The translations under genes and the position numbers were made by a program. The notes beneath the pieces were generated by a model. That model was not told the DNA's origin. It saw only the letters and a list, made by a program, of their open reading frames with translations, and did no database searches. From Zeus faber (taxonomy: Eukaryota; Chordata; Actinopteri; Zeiformes; Zeidae), in NCBI GenBank assembly GCA_960531495.1, contig OY482847.1, forward strand, positions 20,450,566 to 20,514,565: a stretch of 64,000 nucleotides of DNA, written 5' to 3'. The first letter of the stretch is position 1, and every line of letters begins with the position of its first letter. Positions 10,570 through 23,261 of this stretch are shown piece after piece.

Positions 10570-13500
10570 ACTTCGGGGCTGAGATGGACATTGATTCAGG
10601 CCAGTCAATGGTCACTATTGACCTAAAGGAAACCAAAATCAGCCTTTGGCTCGTTCCTTCACTTAAGCGAGGGACAGGTCTCAATCATCAGTCTCGCTCA
10701 ATTAATCATCCGATCTTGCTCCTCCAACAACAGTCACCAAAATAAGGGAAAAGAACAGGAATAGTAGGAGATACGAGCACACCGATGCTACAGCAATGTA
10801 TCAAGCCGCCAGAAAATTGCACACTGTCAAAAGATAAATCCCACGTTTTAAATTCTCTTAACGAGTTCTTCAGTTATGTATTTATCAAAAACTCAAATGG
10901 CTGATGAACTTTGTCAAATAATACAACTGAACAACAAAATAGCCAACACACACTCTGCTTTGTTCAATTTATCTCATCAATTCTGGTCACGCACTTCTGT
11001 GCCAATCACAGTGGGTTTGCTGTTCCATTTGAGGGGATCCATAAAGGAAAGCTGAGTACAGAGGGAATCTTATTCATTGGAAGGAGCTTTAATGTTTAAT
11101 GTTTTTGTTGCCAAGTGATCTGCAAAAGATTTACATAAAAATACATTTTTAAAAATCCCATACTTATGCATATCAGCTATATCAGCTAAACAACCAATTC
11201 CATGATGAAATATCTTTCGTGCTGTCGGTGACTGCTACTAAAGTTCGTACAGACATCCTTTATCTCAAGGGGAACATTCTGTTTTTACATGGAGGGAGCT
11301 ACAGTAGGAAAAACGTATGACTAAAAGACAGCAGTGATTAAAAGATTCTGTAGCAACTTGTTTGGGAAATCCAGCATATCGGAGACCTTTCCATGTCTTC
11401 TTTTACCATACCATGGATTTAAAAGCTGTTTGATCGACCAAAGCCACGCAAAAATAATGTCCTCCGGCCCTTGTGAATGTTAAAGTAATATTGAATAGCG
11501 AATGGTGTAAAGAGAAATACCCTGAATCCTAGAATTACACTGAACTATAGAACTTTACCATATTTTGCCCTCCGTCAAATCATCATCGTTAAATAAAGCT
11601 GCTCTGTAACCCTTAACCCCATGAACAATGGGTCAATGACCTGGATGTTTGATGTCTCAGATTCTGTCTTCATAAAGTTTACCTGAGCTCAGAACTACTC
11701 CCACCTCAAATGACATGCAGGGCAGGATAATTGGCGATCCAAAATTGTCCATTGGTCCGGTGGGTGTGTGTGTGTGTGTGTGTCTGTGGTGTTCCTGCAA
11801 TAGTGTGGTGCCACAGGGGAGCGTATCGAGTACCACCCAACCTGTTGCCCAAAGAAGGCCGGAAGAGGCTCCGCCCCTTCCACGACCCTGAGCATGATAG
11901 AATATCACAGCCCTGGGGAGAGAAAGTATCTTTTACGTTTTGAAAACATTTTCTCCATTCTTTTCAAGGCCTGTTGTTTTTGAAAATAACATTTTATTAC
12001 AGTAGTTCTTGCCCTCTCTATTCACTGTATTAATTTACTTCTAATGATCATAATTACCAAAATGAAAGTCACTTAATGATGTCATACTTGCAGTGCTTTG
12101 AATTTGAATTGTAAAATAAAATGGCATTACCCTCACTTCACTTAATTTGATATGAAATACAGAATTATTTGGGTTTTCCTGAAACTGCGACTGAATTTTT
12201 GCAAAAGAACATTTGTGGAGTAGGAAGACCTTGTTAACACCTTAATACACCATTTTTTTGCTGATCCGTCCTTGATCAGGACACTTATGACAGAAAGTTG
12301 GGCACTTTGTCGCCATCGGTAGCAAAGGAATATTACGACTTACGTGTTGGAAATTGAAAATAAAGTTAAAAAAAAACAACCAAACCCACCCCTTCTCTGC
12401 AACAACCATCTTGTCACCCCACATCCACTCCACGCCATCCCTTGCTTATCACATGTTGCAGAGAACATAGAGCGATGTACAGATAAGTATAGTGACCCAG
12501 AGACCGGAATGCTAGAGTCTTGGAGGGGGTGAAAATACAGACTGGTCTTAACATGCGGTCTGACATGCATAACATGGTCTAACACGGTTAAGAAAGGACG
12601 GAATGTCAACAAACGTTCCAGACCTTTTCACGGTAGAGTATGCAATGCAAAATAATGTTGGTATCAAAGTGCTTACAAATGTCCCTTGGTCACAATAGTT
12701 GAATGGGCTACTCTACTATTATAATGCTATTAAAGGAGATGAGTCAATGAAGCACCGTAATACACTGTTAATTAAGTAAATGTCACTCTCCTAGCTGTGG
12801 GTTTTCTGAGCCGTTGACAGCGCCAGCTAAATTCGCTCCACCAAGCCATGCGGCCCTCTGCATGCGATAGATCACACATGTTTAGATTAATTTCCTGCAG
12901 TCGTATTTTCCTAAGCAGATGCTATACCTTGGATGCCAGTTGAGATCCCGAGCTCTTAAAAGAAGGAATAATGATGATAACACAAAGCACAGATGAGGCG
13001 CCGAAGAGACAAAAAAAAAGAGGCTTGAGAGAAAAAGAATAAAACAGCACTTGTTCTCTCGCACCTCTGGGATTTAGATCTGAGGGGAGGCGATAAAATA
13101 GGCACCTCGGCGAAGTGAATTTAATGGAGTGACAAATCTAGACACTCGAGTACTATAAAGGAGAATAAAAGACAAAGTGATATATTTTGCATTTCATATT
13201 GTGAGAACTATGTGGAAAAATCTCTCATATCTCTTGGTTCTTTAGAAGGGGTTAAGCAAAACAGCATCTTAGTCAATTATTTTAATTAATTAACATACTA
13301 GAATATGGACAATAGGCTCAGTGTAATTCCCTTGAACTACATTAAATATACAGATTTAATGTATGTGTACATAGTAAAGGACAAGATTCTACATGTAGGG
13401 CTGGATATCAAAATTCTCTATAACGGTTTATACAGTAGGTGTGTGTTGAGCAAGAAAACAGTTTCAGATGTTTCCGCTTTTGGTTTTCTCTAATGAGAAA

Positions 13501-16500
13501 AAAATCCTCCTTTTCCATCCGGTCTCAGATGCCTATCAGTTGCAAGAGATGTGACATGTGGTGGAAGACACAGTCACCCGACCTGTAAACACTCTAATTG
13601 GCTCTGAGCCGCATGGGTCTACTTTCTAACGCAATCAAGATAACTCATGGAAACAGCAGCAATGCCACGATGTGATAACATGAAGGGTGAGGAAATTATG
13701 TTCCCATGTTTCTTAAACTTAATTAAAGAGGCAATACACAACTTTTTTGTTTTATCTTATCATTATGAAGTAAATGTTGATTGCACAGTGTAATTGCTAT
13801 AGAATAATGACACCACCGGTATTTAGATTGGCTCCCTATAAGCCTCCATATCACTATGCAATACGGACTGCCACCGGGTGCAAACTCCTGGGAAAATGAG
13901 GCATGGATTTACGGCACAAAGGAAGTGCGTCAAAAATTGCGGTGGGTTAGAGAGTGACTGATAAAGTGTCCCCTTTATTTGTGACAAGAAATACATCTTA
14001 TAAAATGAAAACCCACAAAGGGAGGGGGGTGGAATGTTGTTTATTGCCGCTTTAAAATATTTATTCCAAAATTATATTGGGTCCATTGGGGGGGACTCAC
14101 ACCTCACCGAAATTTGGAAATTTGTAAGTGGTGAAAGTTTTCTGTAGACTGTGTGAACACAAGATCCGTCATATGTGCACTTAACATATGCATTTGATCC
14201 AGATTTATTTCTGATCAGTTATATGTATTGAGAAGATCTGTACTGAAAAATTTCTGTCTGAGAATATTTTTGGATTCAAATTTATTCGTAAATATATTTG
14301 ATAAATATATATTATATGAAAAAAAATATTAGTCAATTCCTTTGTTTTTTTTAGACATTGGGAACGGTAGTGTATAGCTCCATGTGTAACTTAGAAGCGT
14401 ATGATTTAAAAAGTCTCTCCTTATACAAACTACATGAATGAAGTACTATGCAACGGCAGAGGCAGACATACAGTAAAAAAATAACTTTTCTTTCTGTGTC
14501 TATCAAAAATATAATGTGATAGAAATAGTGGAAGGCATTAAATACTGTTCCACGGCAGAGATTTTCCTCCAAATGTGTCAAGAATAATGCTTTTTTGAAA
14601 AATAGAAAACATTGGCCTCTTAGTGGCTTGAGCAGTTTAAAAGATTCCTTAGAAGCCCTTGACACTGTGGTAGCTACATCACTTGAAAGTGAATTATGTC
14701 TTCCAATTAGATCATCCTGATTTCAATGTGCAGCTTTCAAATCAAAGGTTCATATAAACCAGCGCTATTAGACATTTTTAAGTATAAATCTGCTCTGTGG
14801 GGTCTTTTTAGCAGCTCTTTAAGCTCTGTTCACAACACAGCAACCCTGAATTCTATTTTGAATTGTGAGTTTATCTGTTCTAGGATCCAACACCCCTATC
14901 CAACACCCACATCTACAGCTGTTTTAATTGCTTTTACACATCTGCCGGAACGTCATAAAAATGTGATCATCGCATCGGCTTACAATGCGGCAAAAGGTCT
15001 TTGTCACTCGAAATGTTGAACTTGTGTCTAAAAATGAAATGAATCCATCTATCCATAGAAACAACCAATCATCAAAATGAAAGGCATTATCGCTTAGACC
15101 CCGACAGCCGAAATAGTGTCAGTGACCCCAATGTATCCCGGGAATGTGTGATAGCGTTACACTCTGCACTGTACCGTGGCACTGAGATGTTCTATCCAGC
15201 CTCATGAATACTACTAAGAAAAAGTCTAAAATCAAGCTACAGGTTGTGATATTAACAAAGTATTCTCCGTCGTACCGTTACGGTGCTAAAGATGATAAAC
15301 ATGTGTTGTGAACAGGGAACTCCAAGCCAATACCAATGCTCGTAAATCACAGAACCAAATGAATACAAGCCGGTATCACACCGCACCGCCACACATTTTA
15401 ATGCCCCTTCCTCTTGCGACAGCCCCTCCTCTGTTCCAGATTCCATAGCTGATTTGAAATTCAGTCTTGACCTCGCAGTGGCAAAGTGTTTCACAGCGGA
15501 TCGCGAGCTGTACAAACGGGAATACCTGTTGGCCTGTGATGGTTTAGAAAATGAACATACGTATAAAAATATGTGGGGGTTATCACAGTTCTGATCACGG
15601 GGTGAGGTGTACAGATAATTGCGCACACAGCGTTTGTGGAGTCGAATCTATCATTCAAGAAGAGACGCTTATAGGGCCAAATGCAGCTCAGAGACCTTCA
15701 AATACGAGTGCTTTGAAAGTTGTGTGCTTTGGGATTCGAGGCTCTCATTATTCACGTCTTGATCGGGATGGAAAACAAGCAGACGCTTTCTCACAACAAG
15801 GATTAGAAAGCGTCAGGTGCGTGAAACACACGTGTCTTTTCCAGATCCAATTTTACCATTGGACGGAAACATCGCCCTTTTTAAATCGCATAGGTTTCCA
15901 CGTACACGCGGGGAATTCACAGGACGGGCGGATGCGGCGATTTGTGATTCCAAAATGGGATTCCTTGTATGACAACCCTACATTTGCAGCAATTGCTAGA
16001 TACATAGACATTATTATAATGGGCAAACATACACCATCCAGAGGAAAAAATAATCACTGTTCCAGCTTACTCTGCACTTACTACTACTATCACTGTATAA
16101 ATGCTCCCCCCTCGACGTGGACGAATCTCCGTTAAGGCTTGCTGCTGCTAAAGGACCCATTACCTTGTTCAAACTCTCTCCAAACAAACAAAATGATGAT
16201 TTTTGCCCTCAACATTTCGCTCCGGCTAACTTGAGGCTCGCAGCGAGGCCGGTGGACTAAGCGGTTCCTTGGGAGCGCACACTTTGACGGCGACGCTTGT
16301 TGACTGGAACTCTCCATTAACCTACCTCGGGAGAACACGCACGCCGACCGCCGTTTGCAGGATCTGATTATGTTGCGATCACGTTTGTTATAGATCTGTT
16401 GCTCCTTTACCTAGTCATGGTGTTTTGCTTGCATCACAGCTCTCGCCCGTGTTTGTACAGTCGATTAAGACTAATTGTGCTGTCATATTATGCTATTATG

Positions 16501-16918
16501 TGAGGCATATTTTGTCAAGGATATGATAAAACCTTTTAAAGATGGATAAATACTTTACTTATGAATACTTAAAGCTCAATCAAAGCCCACTCGAAATCCT
16601 GTACTTGGAGCAGCATAATTAAATAAGATGATTGAGTTGACTGGTTCGAAATGTAGTATGTTACTACTTGAATTGTTAATGTTCCACTAGTTTTCTCAAT
16701 ATTTCCAATGCAATTAGATTCAACACAAATGGTTCGATTAATTTCCTCTTCATTAGTCACGTTATTAAAATAATGAAATACTGTCTCTCAAAAATACCCT
16801 ACAGTACTACTACTACTACTACTGTATATGTTTGTCTTCCTAAATTCATAATGCCTTGTTTGTAATATACCTTTAGGCTGAAGTGGTATTATCTATGCAG
16901 TTTACTTAGATCTGTTGT
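10570..16918. other. Gene-free part of putative intron 1
   Basis: I see no exon-like or recognisable transposon coding sequence. A (GT)n run lies at about 11764-11783. Several long open frames here, including one at 15551-16135, lack any family motif and are not called as genes. Confidence 0.5.
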
Positions 16919-16980
16919 TGACACACACACACACACACACACACAGACACACAGAAACACACACACACATACACACACAT

Positions 16981-17020
<40 letters not shown>

Positions 17021-17021
17021 A
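16919..17021. repeat. (CA)n microsatellite
   Basis: About 100 bp of CA dinucleotides with occasional GA, AA, TA and TG interruptions. Confidence 0.95.
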
Positions 17022-18216
17022 TTTTTGGAATTTGAATTTGAATTTCTAATGTTTTTAGTACTTATAACATTCAGATGCTGTGCATACAATATGCACACTC
17101 TTTTCTTTCTCTTTTCTATTAAATTGGGAGACAGCAAGCCAAAATGAAAAATAGGCATATTTTCTGTATTCAGCTGTCTCTTGGCATACAGCTGAATACA
17201 GTCCAATAGCTGTCAAGGTTAAATTGAAAATCAAAAACGATTAAATTAAATGACATGATTTCAAGCAATTATTATTTATTTTTCTTTTGCTTCTCAGGGC
17301 ATACTGTACAGCTCCACACACTTTTAACATATATTGTTTCCTACATAGTCTCATTAGATGTCCAATCAGTAATATCTGATTTGCGTGATGAGTGTCAAAT
17401 AATGGACACAATGTTAAATCAAACGACATCTTTCTATCAATAAATCAAACAATGAAATCGTACCATGAATGGCCAAAAACAAGGAAAAGTAACAAGCAAG
17501 TGTGCATCAAAACTATACAGCCACGTCTCCATATATTTGGCGGTGGTGAAGCATTAGTGTGAGAATTTACAAATTGAACGTGGAGCTACACACACTTCAT
17601 CTCCACCTGAGGAGAGCTGCTCAGCATGAAGGGCCAGACAATTATCACTGATGGCACTGTCCAGTTTTGCAAACAGCTAATGAATTTGATTGATTTTCTT
17701 TTAGGTGTATGCATCAAAATATAGCACAGGGATACCGGCAGATAACAAAACACGAATACTGATAACATACCTAGAAGGCATCAATGGTTACTCTACATAA
17801 TTTGTCAAACAAAAGGTAGAACAACCATGTTATCCTGTTTGTTCCAGGTGCTCTGGTTGGTTTTGACAATAAGCAATGCGGTGGCCCAAAGGAGTTCTCA
17901 ACCATTTTGGCCAACAGGTCTACCTGGACGTCTACCAACACACACATAATAATTGTATGACATCAAACATTGACAGCTTCATTTTTTAGATAGGAGGAAA
18001 CCTTTGAGCTGGTGACATTCAGTATTTCACGTGCAAACATTGTATAACAACCATTGCAAATATTACATCGGGGGGAAAACAACCGATTCTCCATCTTCTT
18101 ATTATTTTTTAAATGTCAACTTACAAATCACTCCCAGCCCGAGGTTGAGAGAAGCTGTGGCCCGGACTAATGCTCCCTGCGGGCCAATTTCTCTTTGTCT
18201 TTTCGCCACCTTGCAG
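17022..18216. other. Gene-free end of putative intron 1
   Basis: AT-rich DNA up to the exon 2 acceptor. No repeat family is recognised. Confidence 0.5.
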
Positions 18217-18412
18217 AGACCCCGGGACGGGGAGAGGAGGGTCAGGAGGACACGTCCTTCTCCGACTCGTCACTGTTTGCTCACTGGGGCCAGGAGCTCA
18301 GCCCCGAGAACCGCAGAGTTGCTCTGAAGATGTTCCAGTACTACGGCTACAACGGCTACCTCAGTGACCGCCTCTCCCTGGACAGACCCATCCCGGACCT
18401 CAGGCCTGACGG
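18217..18412 (+). CDS. galnt18: galnt18 exon 2 (end of stem, start of catalytic domain)
   Basis: The acceptor ends TTGCAG at 18216 and the donor is GG|GTAAG at 18412. The exon starts with two bases of a split codon (phase 1 intron before it). It encodes a short acidic linker, then the conserved segment [18 protein letters not shown], then [24 protein letters not shown]. This YLSD-RxxPD motif comes just before the catalytic domain in this family. The upstream split codon shows that a coding exon must precede it. Confidence 0.94.
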
Positions 18413-21400
18413 GTAAGACCTAGGGTTGCTTGCAGCCAGACTGCCTCTCCAAGAGTCTTCTCCAGGCCGCCCGTATAAAAACTCGTTGTCACCGTCATCC
18501 AAATTGATGGTTTTCTGCTCTCCGCTAATTCCTCCCCCCCGCAGGTGCAGAAATATGACATACCCGACCGACCTCCCTCAAGTCAGCGTGGTGTTCATCT
18601 TTGTGAACGAAGCCTTGTCCGTCGTCCTGCGCTCCGTTCACTCCGCCATCAGCCAGACGCCGTCCCACCTCCTGAAGGAGATCATCCTGGTGGACGACAA
18701 CAGCAACAGCGGTAGTACCGAAATAAGTACCGTTTCTAAAAGTTAAAGTTAAGAACGGCTTTCCTGAGATAGGACATCAACATGCCTTGTAGTAAGGGCT
18801 ATGAATTGGACCATTCTATGCTTGGTTTTTAATGTTGTCTCTGATTTGGGGGCCAGCAGCTCAGGAGTAATCTGAAGGTTGCTGGTTCTTTCCTGATAGA
18901 ATGCTGTAGTGTCCTTGAGCGAGACACTTCACCTCCAATTGCTCCTGATGGCTGCGTCCGTCTGTGTTTTCATCCTTGTAAGTCGCTTTGGACAAAAGCG
19001 TCTGCTAAATGATGATGATTAATTGGTAACAGAGTGAATGTAGAGTAATGTAATTTTGGGGTTCTTGGGTTTGAAGACGGCAGCGCATATTTTCTTTTTT
19101 ATCAAAGTTATTTTATTTTGATGTGTTTGGTATTTGTTCATCCCGTTTAAAAAGGCTCGAAGCGATGCCACTTTCACGGGGGATCACAAACTACAAAATA
19201 CAGCTAAAATGAAGTCTCTCTGACAAAATACGCATTGGTTACCATAATCGCCAGTGGGAAGAAGAAGATCATTTTAAGGTTATGCTTACCATATTGTTCA
19301 ATTTTTATTTTTGTTCAAACCGGAAAAAATAGAGACAGTATAAAATTCAAATGTAAAAATGTGCACTGTCAGCAGGAAAATGTTTCGGGGGAAATAATGT
19401 AATAATGCAAAAACGCGTGCGCCGCCGCCTCCTAAAAGAACAAAAACCCAATTTGACACCGGTCCTTTAATATAAGCACAGATCTAGATGCTCCGAACGC
19501 TCTGGACGCCGCTCCAGCTCCTCTAGCATATCAGGGAGAATCACACACTCCTTGTAATTAACCCTCTGCTCTTTGTCGACTTCCTCTCCCTAATCTAGCT
19601 CTTTAATGTTGTTAATTAGGGTTTATGAGCGTTGGATTTAACCGATGGATGAAAAAGACTAATTAGCACGAAATTTGGCAAATCTCGCCTGGAGGAAGAT
19701 AACCATCCTACAAAGTAATGAAGTGTTCGTAATACACAACTCCTATGCCTTTATCCAGGGCTAATTCTTTCAGACACATGGAATGGAAGCAGGCTACATC
19801 GTACCAGCGTCGTTTTCCAGGTAACTGTCAGGTAACTAAGGAGAGGACTGTGGCCTTGCGTTGGTTTAATCAACAGTCAATAGCACGTTTGGGGTTTTTT
19901 TTTCAACAAAAGAAATAATCACAATCTGTTTATTCTGCCAAGTAGGTTTTCATATACTGTACTTGGTATTTGCCCCGGTAAGGGTTGGTGCATTGTTGTA
20001 CGGACAGTTAACATAACAAAAGCCTATAATAGTCTAAACAGAAAAGAAGAACAAAATATTCAAAAAAAATACAAGATAGACAATTGTGTTCCATGCGCGG
20101 GATGAACTAAAAGGCTGAGCAAAATAAAACATCTTAAACCAAACCAAATGAATAACCAACAGTCAAGTTAGAATTTTTAGATTTGACACACACACTTATT
20201 TAACATATAGCAGCCAAACGGTTAAAAAGGTAATGATACGCTGTCAAGGTGTTTTTTCCGAGGCAGCGTGGCGTAGATGCTTCCAACAAGGGCGAGAGCG
20301 GCATTTAGAGTCAGACCAATGTGAGAAATATCAGGCATCTCACATCTGAGGATGTGTCCGGCATGCAAAATAACTCCAGGCAAACATCAAAGCCAAGCGC
20401 CGTTTCGTGACCTGTTCCTTTAACGCCTTAAAGCGCTTTGCCTGCTTCACAACAATAGTCCCCACCTGAGAAGATGCTATTGCCCTGGGAGCTTTATGCC
20501 GGGTTTTTTTTGTTCATTTTATCACATCATCCCGTTCTATAAACATGCAGGTGATCCAGATCCAAAGATTATCCCGTCCCGCGGAGGTTGAGATAATATC
20601 GAGTAATTGGCAAACGCCGGCCGCCCTTCGGTGTCTTCAGGGGCCCAAGTCACGCGTTGACATTTGGCGGAAAAAAAAAGGCACCTCACCCTGGTTGCCG
20701 GGTGCACCCTGTCAGATTCCCCTGTGATCCGGCTCGCCTCGTCATTAGCTCCCGACTCCCGTCTACGCTAAACTGTGTCTGTCGCCCGTCGACCTGCGGG
20801 GGCTTCTGGGGGGTCGCTCAGGGGGCTGATCCTTCACGTCCCACCTCCCGGGGACCCGCAGCCTTATTATGGTTGTTTTTCCTGTGTCTGCGCTCACCTC
20901 CAGGAGGCATTAACATGCAGGGGAGCGCGCCGCGAGCGGAGCGAGAAGGGCAAATTGACCTCGCTGATTCCTCCTTAATTGGTTAATGTCCCGAGCTGTG
21001 GCCTGAGAAACACCCGCGTCGACGGGCACTCGACTGTTTCGCCGGCGGCCGTGCCTTTTCCACTGAAGCCCCGTACCGTCCGGCGCGCAGGGATTGAGCG
21101 ATTGCCGCCCGTCGAGGCGATCCATCGAAAGCAAAGTGTACAACGCAGACAGGGAGCGAGACGAGAAAGTTTGTTTTTCTTGTATGTGCTGCGTCGAGCG
21201 GACATCCATCTCTCGGCGGCGTGCGGAGATGAATCCCACAACAGGCCCCACGACATAGATCAAAGCACCACTATCTTGCCCAAACAATAAATAATTTACT
21301 ATCTTCAAATTGTCCTGCGCCTGGAGGCTCCACGTCCATAAATGTCATGGCGGCAACAGCAGAGCAAAATTCATTACAGTGCCGCCATTTTCAACAACAC

Positions 21401-22876
21401 AAAATATAGATTTCCATGAAAGCAGCCGAATCTCGCTCCGCTTTATCCCGCATCAGCGATAGCGGGCCTTTGTTATCCGTGAAATCCGTGCTTGGTTTAG
21501 TCGAAACTTGTGGCATTTATAGATGTCGCCGTTATGGTTTTTGCAGCCACTTTAGCGTCACGTGTTCTGAAATGGATTTGGGCCTCCACGTTTAATAAGT
21601 TGTGCACGGAGTGCCACAGAGTTCGTACACTCAGGATAGATGGACGAAGGGCAGAGGCATGTATCAAGAATTTGTTATTTGATTTGCTCCTTTAGTCTGA
21701 TATCTAAAACACGAGGAGCGTGGCTTGACTGGTTATTTTTTTATCTCAAACACAAGTAATAATAATCATATAAGTGACCTGAACAAAGCAGCTAGAAGTT
21801 AAAAGCTTCCTTACTAAATTTATCAACAGATAATAATGTCACCATCAGATGTTAAGTGTTTCCCTAAATCGTTATTTTCTTTTCTTATAACGCCAGCTTG
21901 CTCAAAGTTTGTAAAAACTCAATCCACTCAGCTCAATTTACACCGTGATGGGTGTATTAATTATTCCCCGTGGAATAGCTAGGTGTTCATGTGGGCTTTG
22001 CGTTCCAAAGCCCCTTAGTTTTCTGCTGATCTTAGTGATTGATGGCTGTTAGCAGCTAATGCTGGAGTATTTAAGCTGTTACGCAGCATGCTTTTCATCA
22101 TTTGTTATGATCCATTAGAGCTTTCAAAACCTCATCACTCAACTTGTCCAATCTGAATTTAGTCATTGGTCAACACACATTGCACATAACTCATTCGTGA
22201 AAATTCACCTCAATGAGAGGTTGCAACGTTAACAGCCTGATCGCTTCATTTAATACATTATACACACATATTCAAATATACATTTACGTTGCAACTTAAA
22301 ATGAGGTGCAACACATTCTGCCTCTTAAAAACATATAACGTCTGAATGTCTTTAATGTTTTTAGCTCCTGAACGAGCCAATGCATAGTGTATAGACAATG
22401 AGATAAATGGCCTGGAACAGTGGAGGGAGGATATTTTGCAGTCATGCCAAAACACAAAGAATCCAAAATGCTAGATGCTATTTTACTGTGACTCTTCAAT
22501 GACTCTTGCATTACATCATCAAGTGACAACGGAGGGGAAATGTTTAAAACGATTCGCCGGGCTGGCTCCCTTTCTCCATCTCCTTCTTGTCTTGAAGGCA
22601 GAATCGCGTGCAGAGTCCTTCCAGCGTGAAAGCCCTATGGTGGTATGAGATGGTGGTATGCAAATCCTTATGCTGGGCTGGAATGCTGGTCCAAGCTGCT
22701 GCCTCTCTGGTCCAGTGATCAAAGCAATGGAGCATGAGTGTTTCTGGCCTCCAAGCCCTCGAGTGCTGCACAAACAGGTCTTGTGGGTGAAGCTTTGCTC
22801 ACAAGCAAGCAATTCCTCATTTAGCCACCCAGCTCACGACGAATCTCGGAAAACCTTCAAGTTTAATGCACAAATA

Positions 22877-22957
<81 letters not shown>

Positions 22958-23209
22958 TGTGTGTGTGTGTGCGTCCGTGGGTGCGTGCGTGCGTGCGTGC
23001 GTGCGTGTGTCCAGATGAGTTGAAGGAGAAGCTAAACCACTTTGTCTCGGAGACGAACAGCCAGCGACCAGGTTTCATCAAGGTGGTGCGTCACTCCAAG
23101 CAGGAGGGTCTGATCCGCTCCAGGGTGAGTGGGTGGCGAGCGGCCAGCGCTCCAGTCGTGGCGCTGTTCGACGCCCATGTGGAGTTCAACGCAGGCTGGT
23201 GAGTCACTC

Positions 23210-23261
<52 letters not shown>

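Noticed and set aside
15551-16135. A 194-codon plus-strand open frame
   Set aside because: It has no recognisable domain, no low-complexity explanation and no splice-site context. It overlaps a minus-strand frame, and composition alone explains it.
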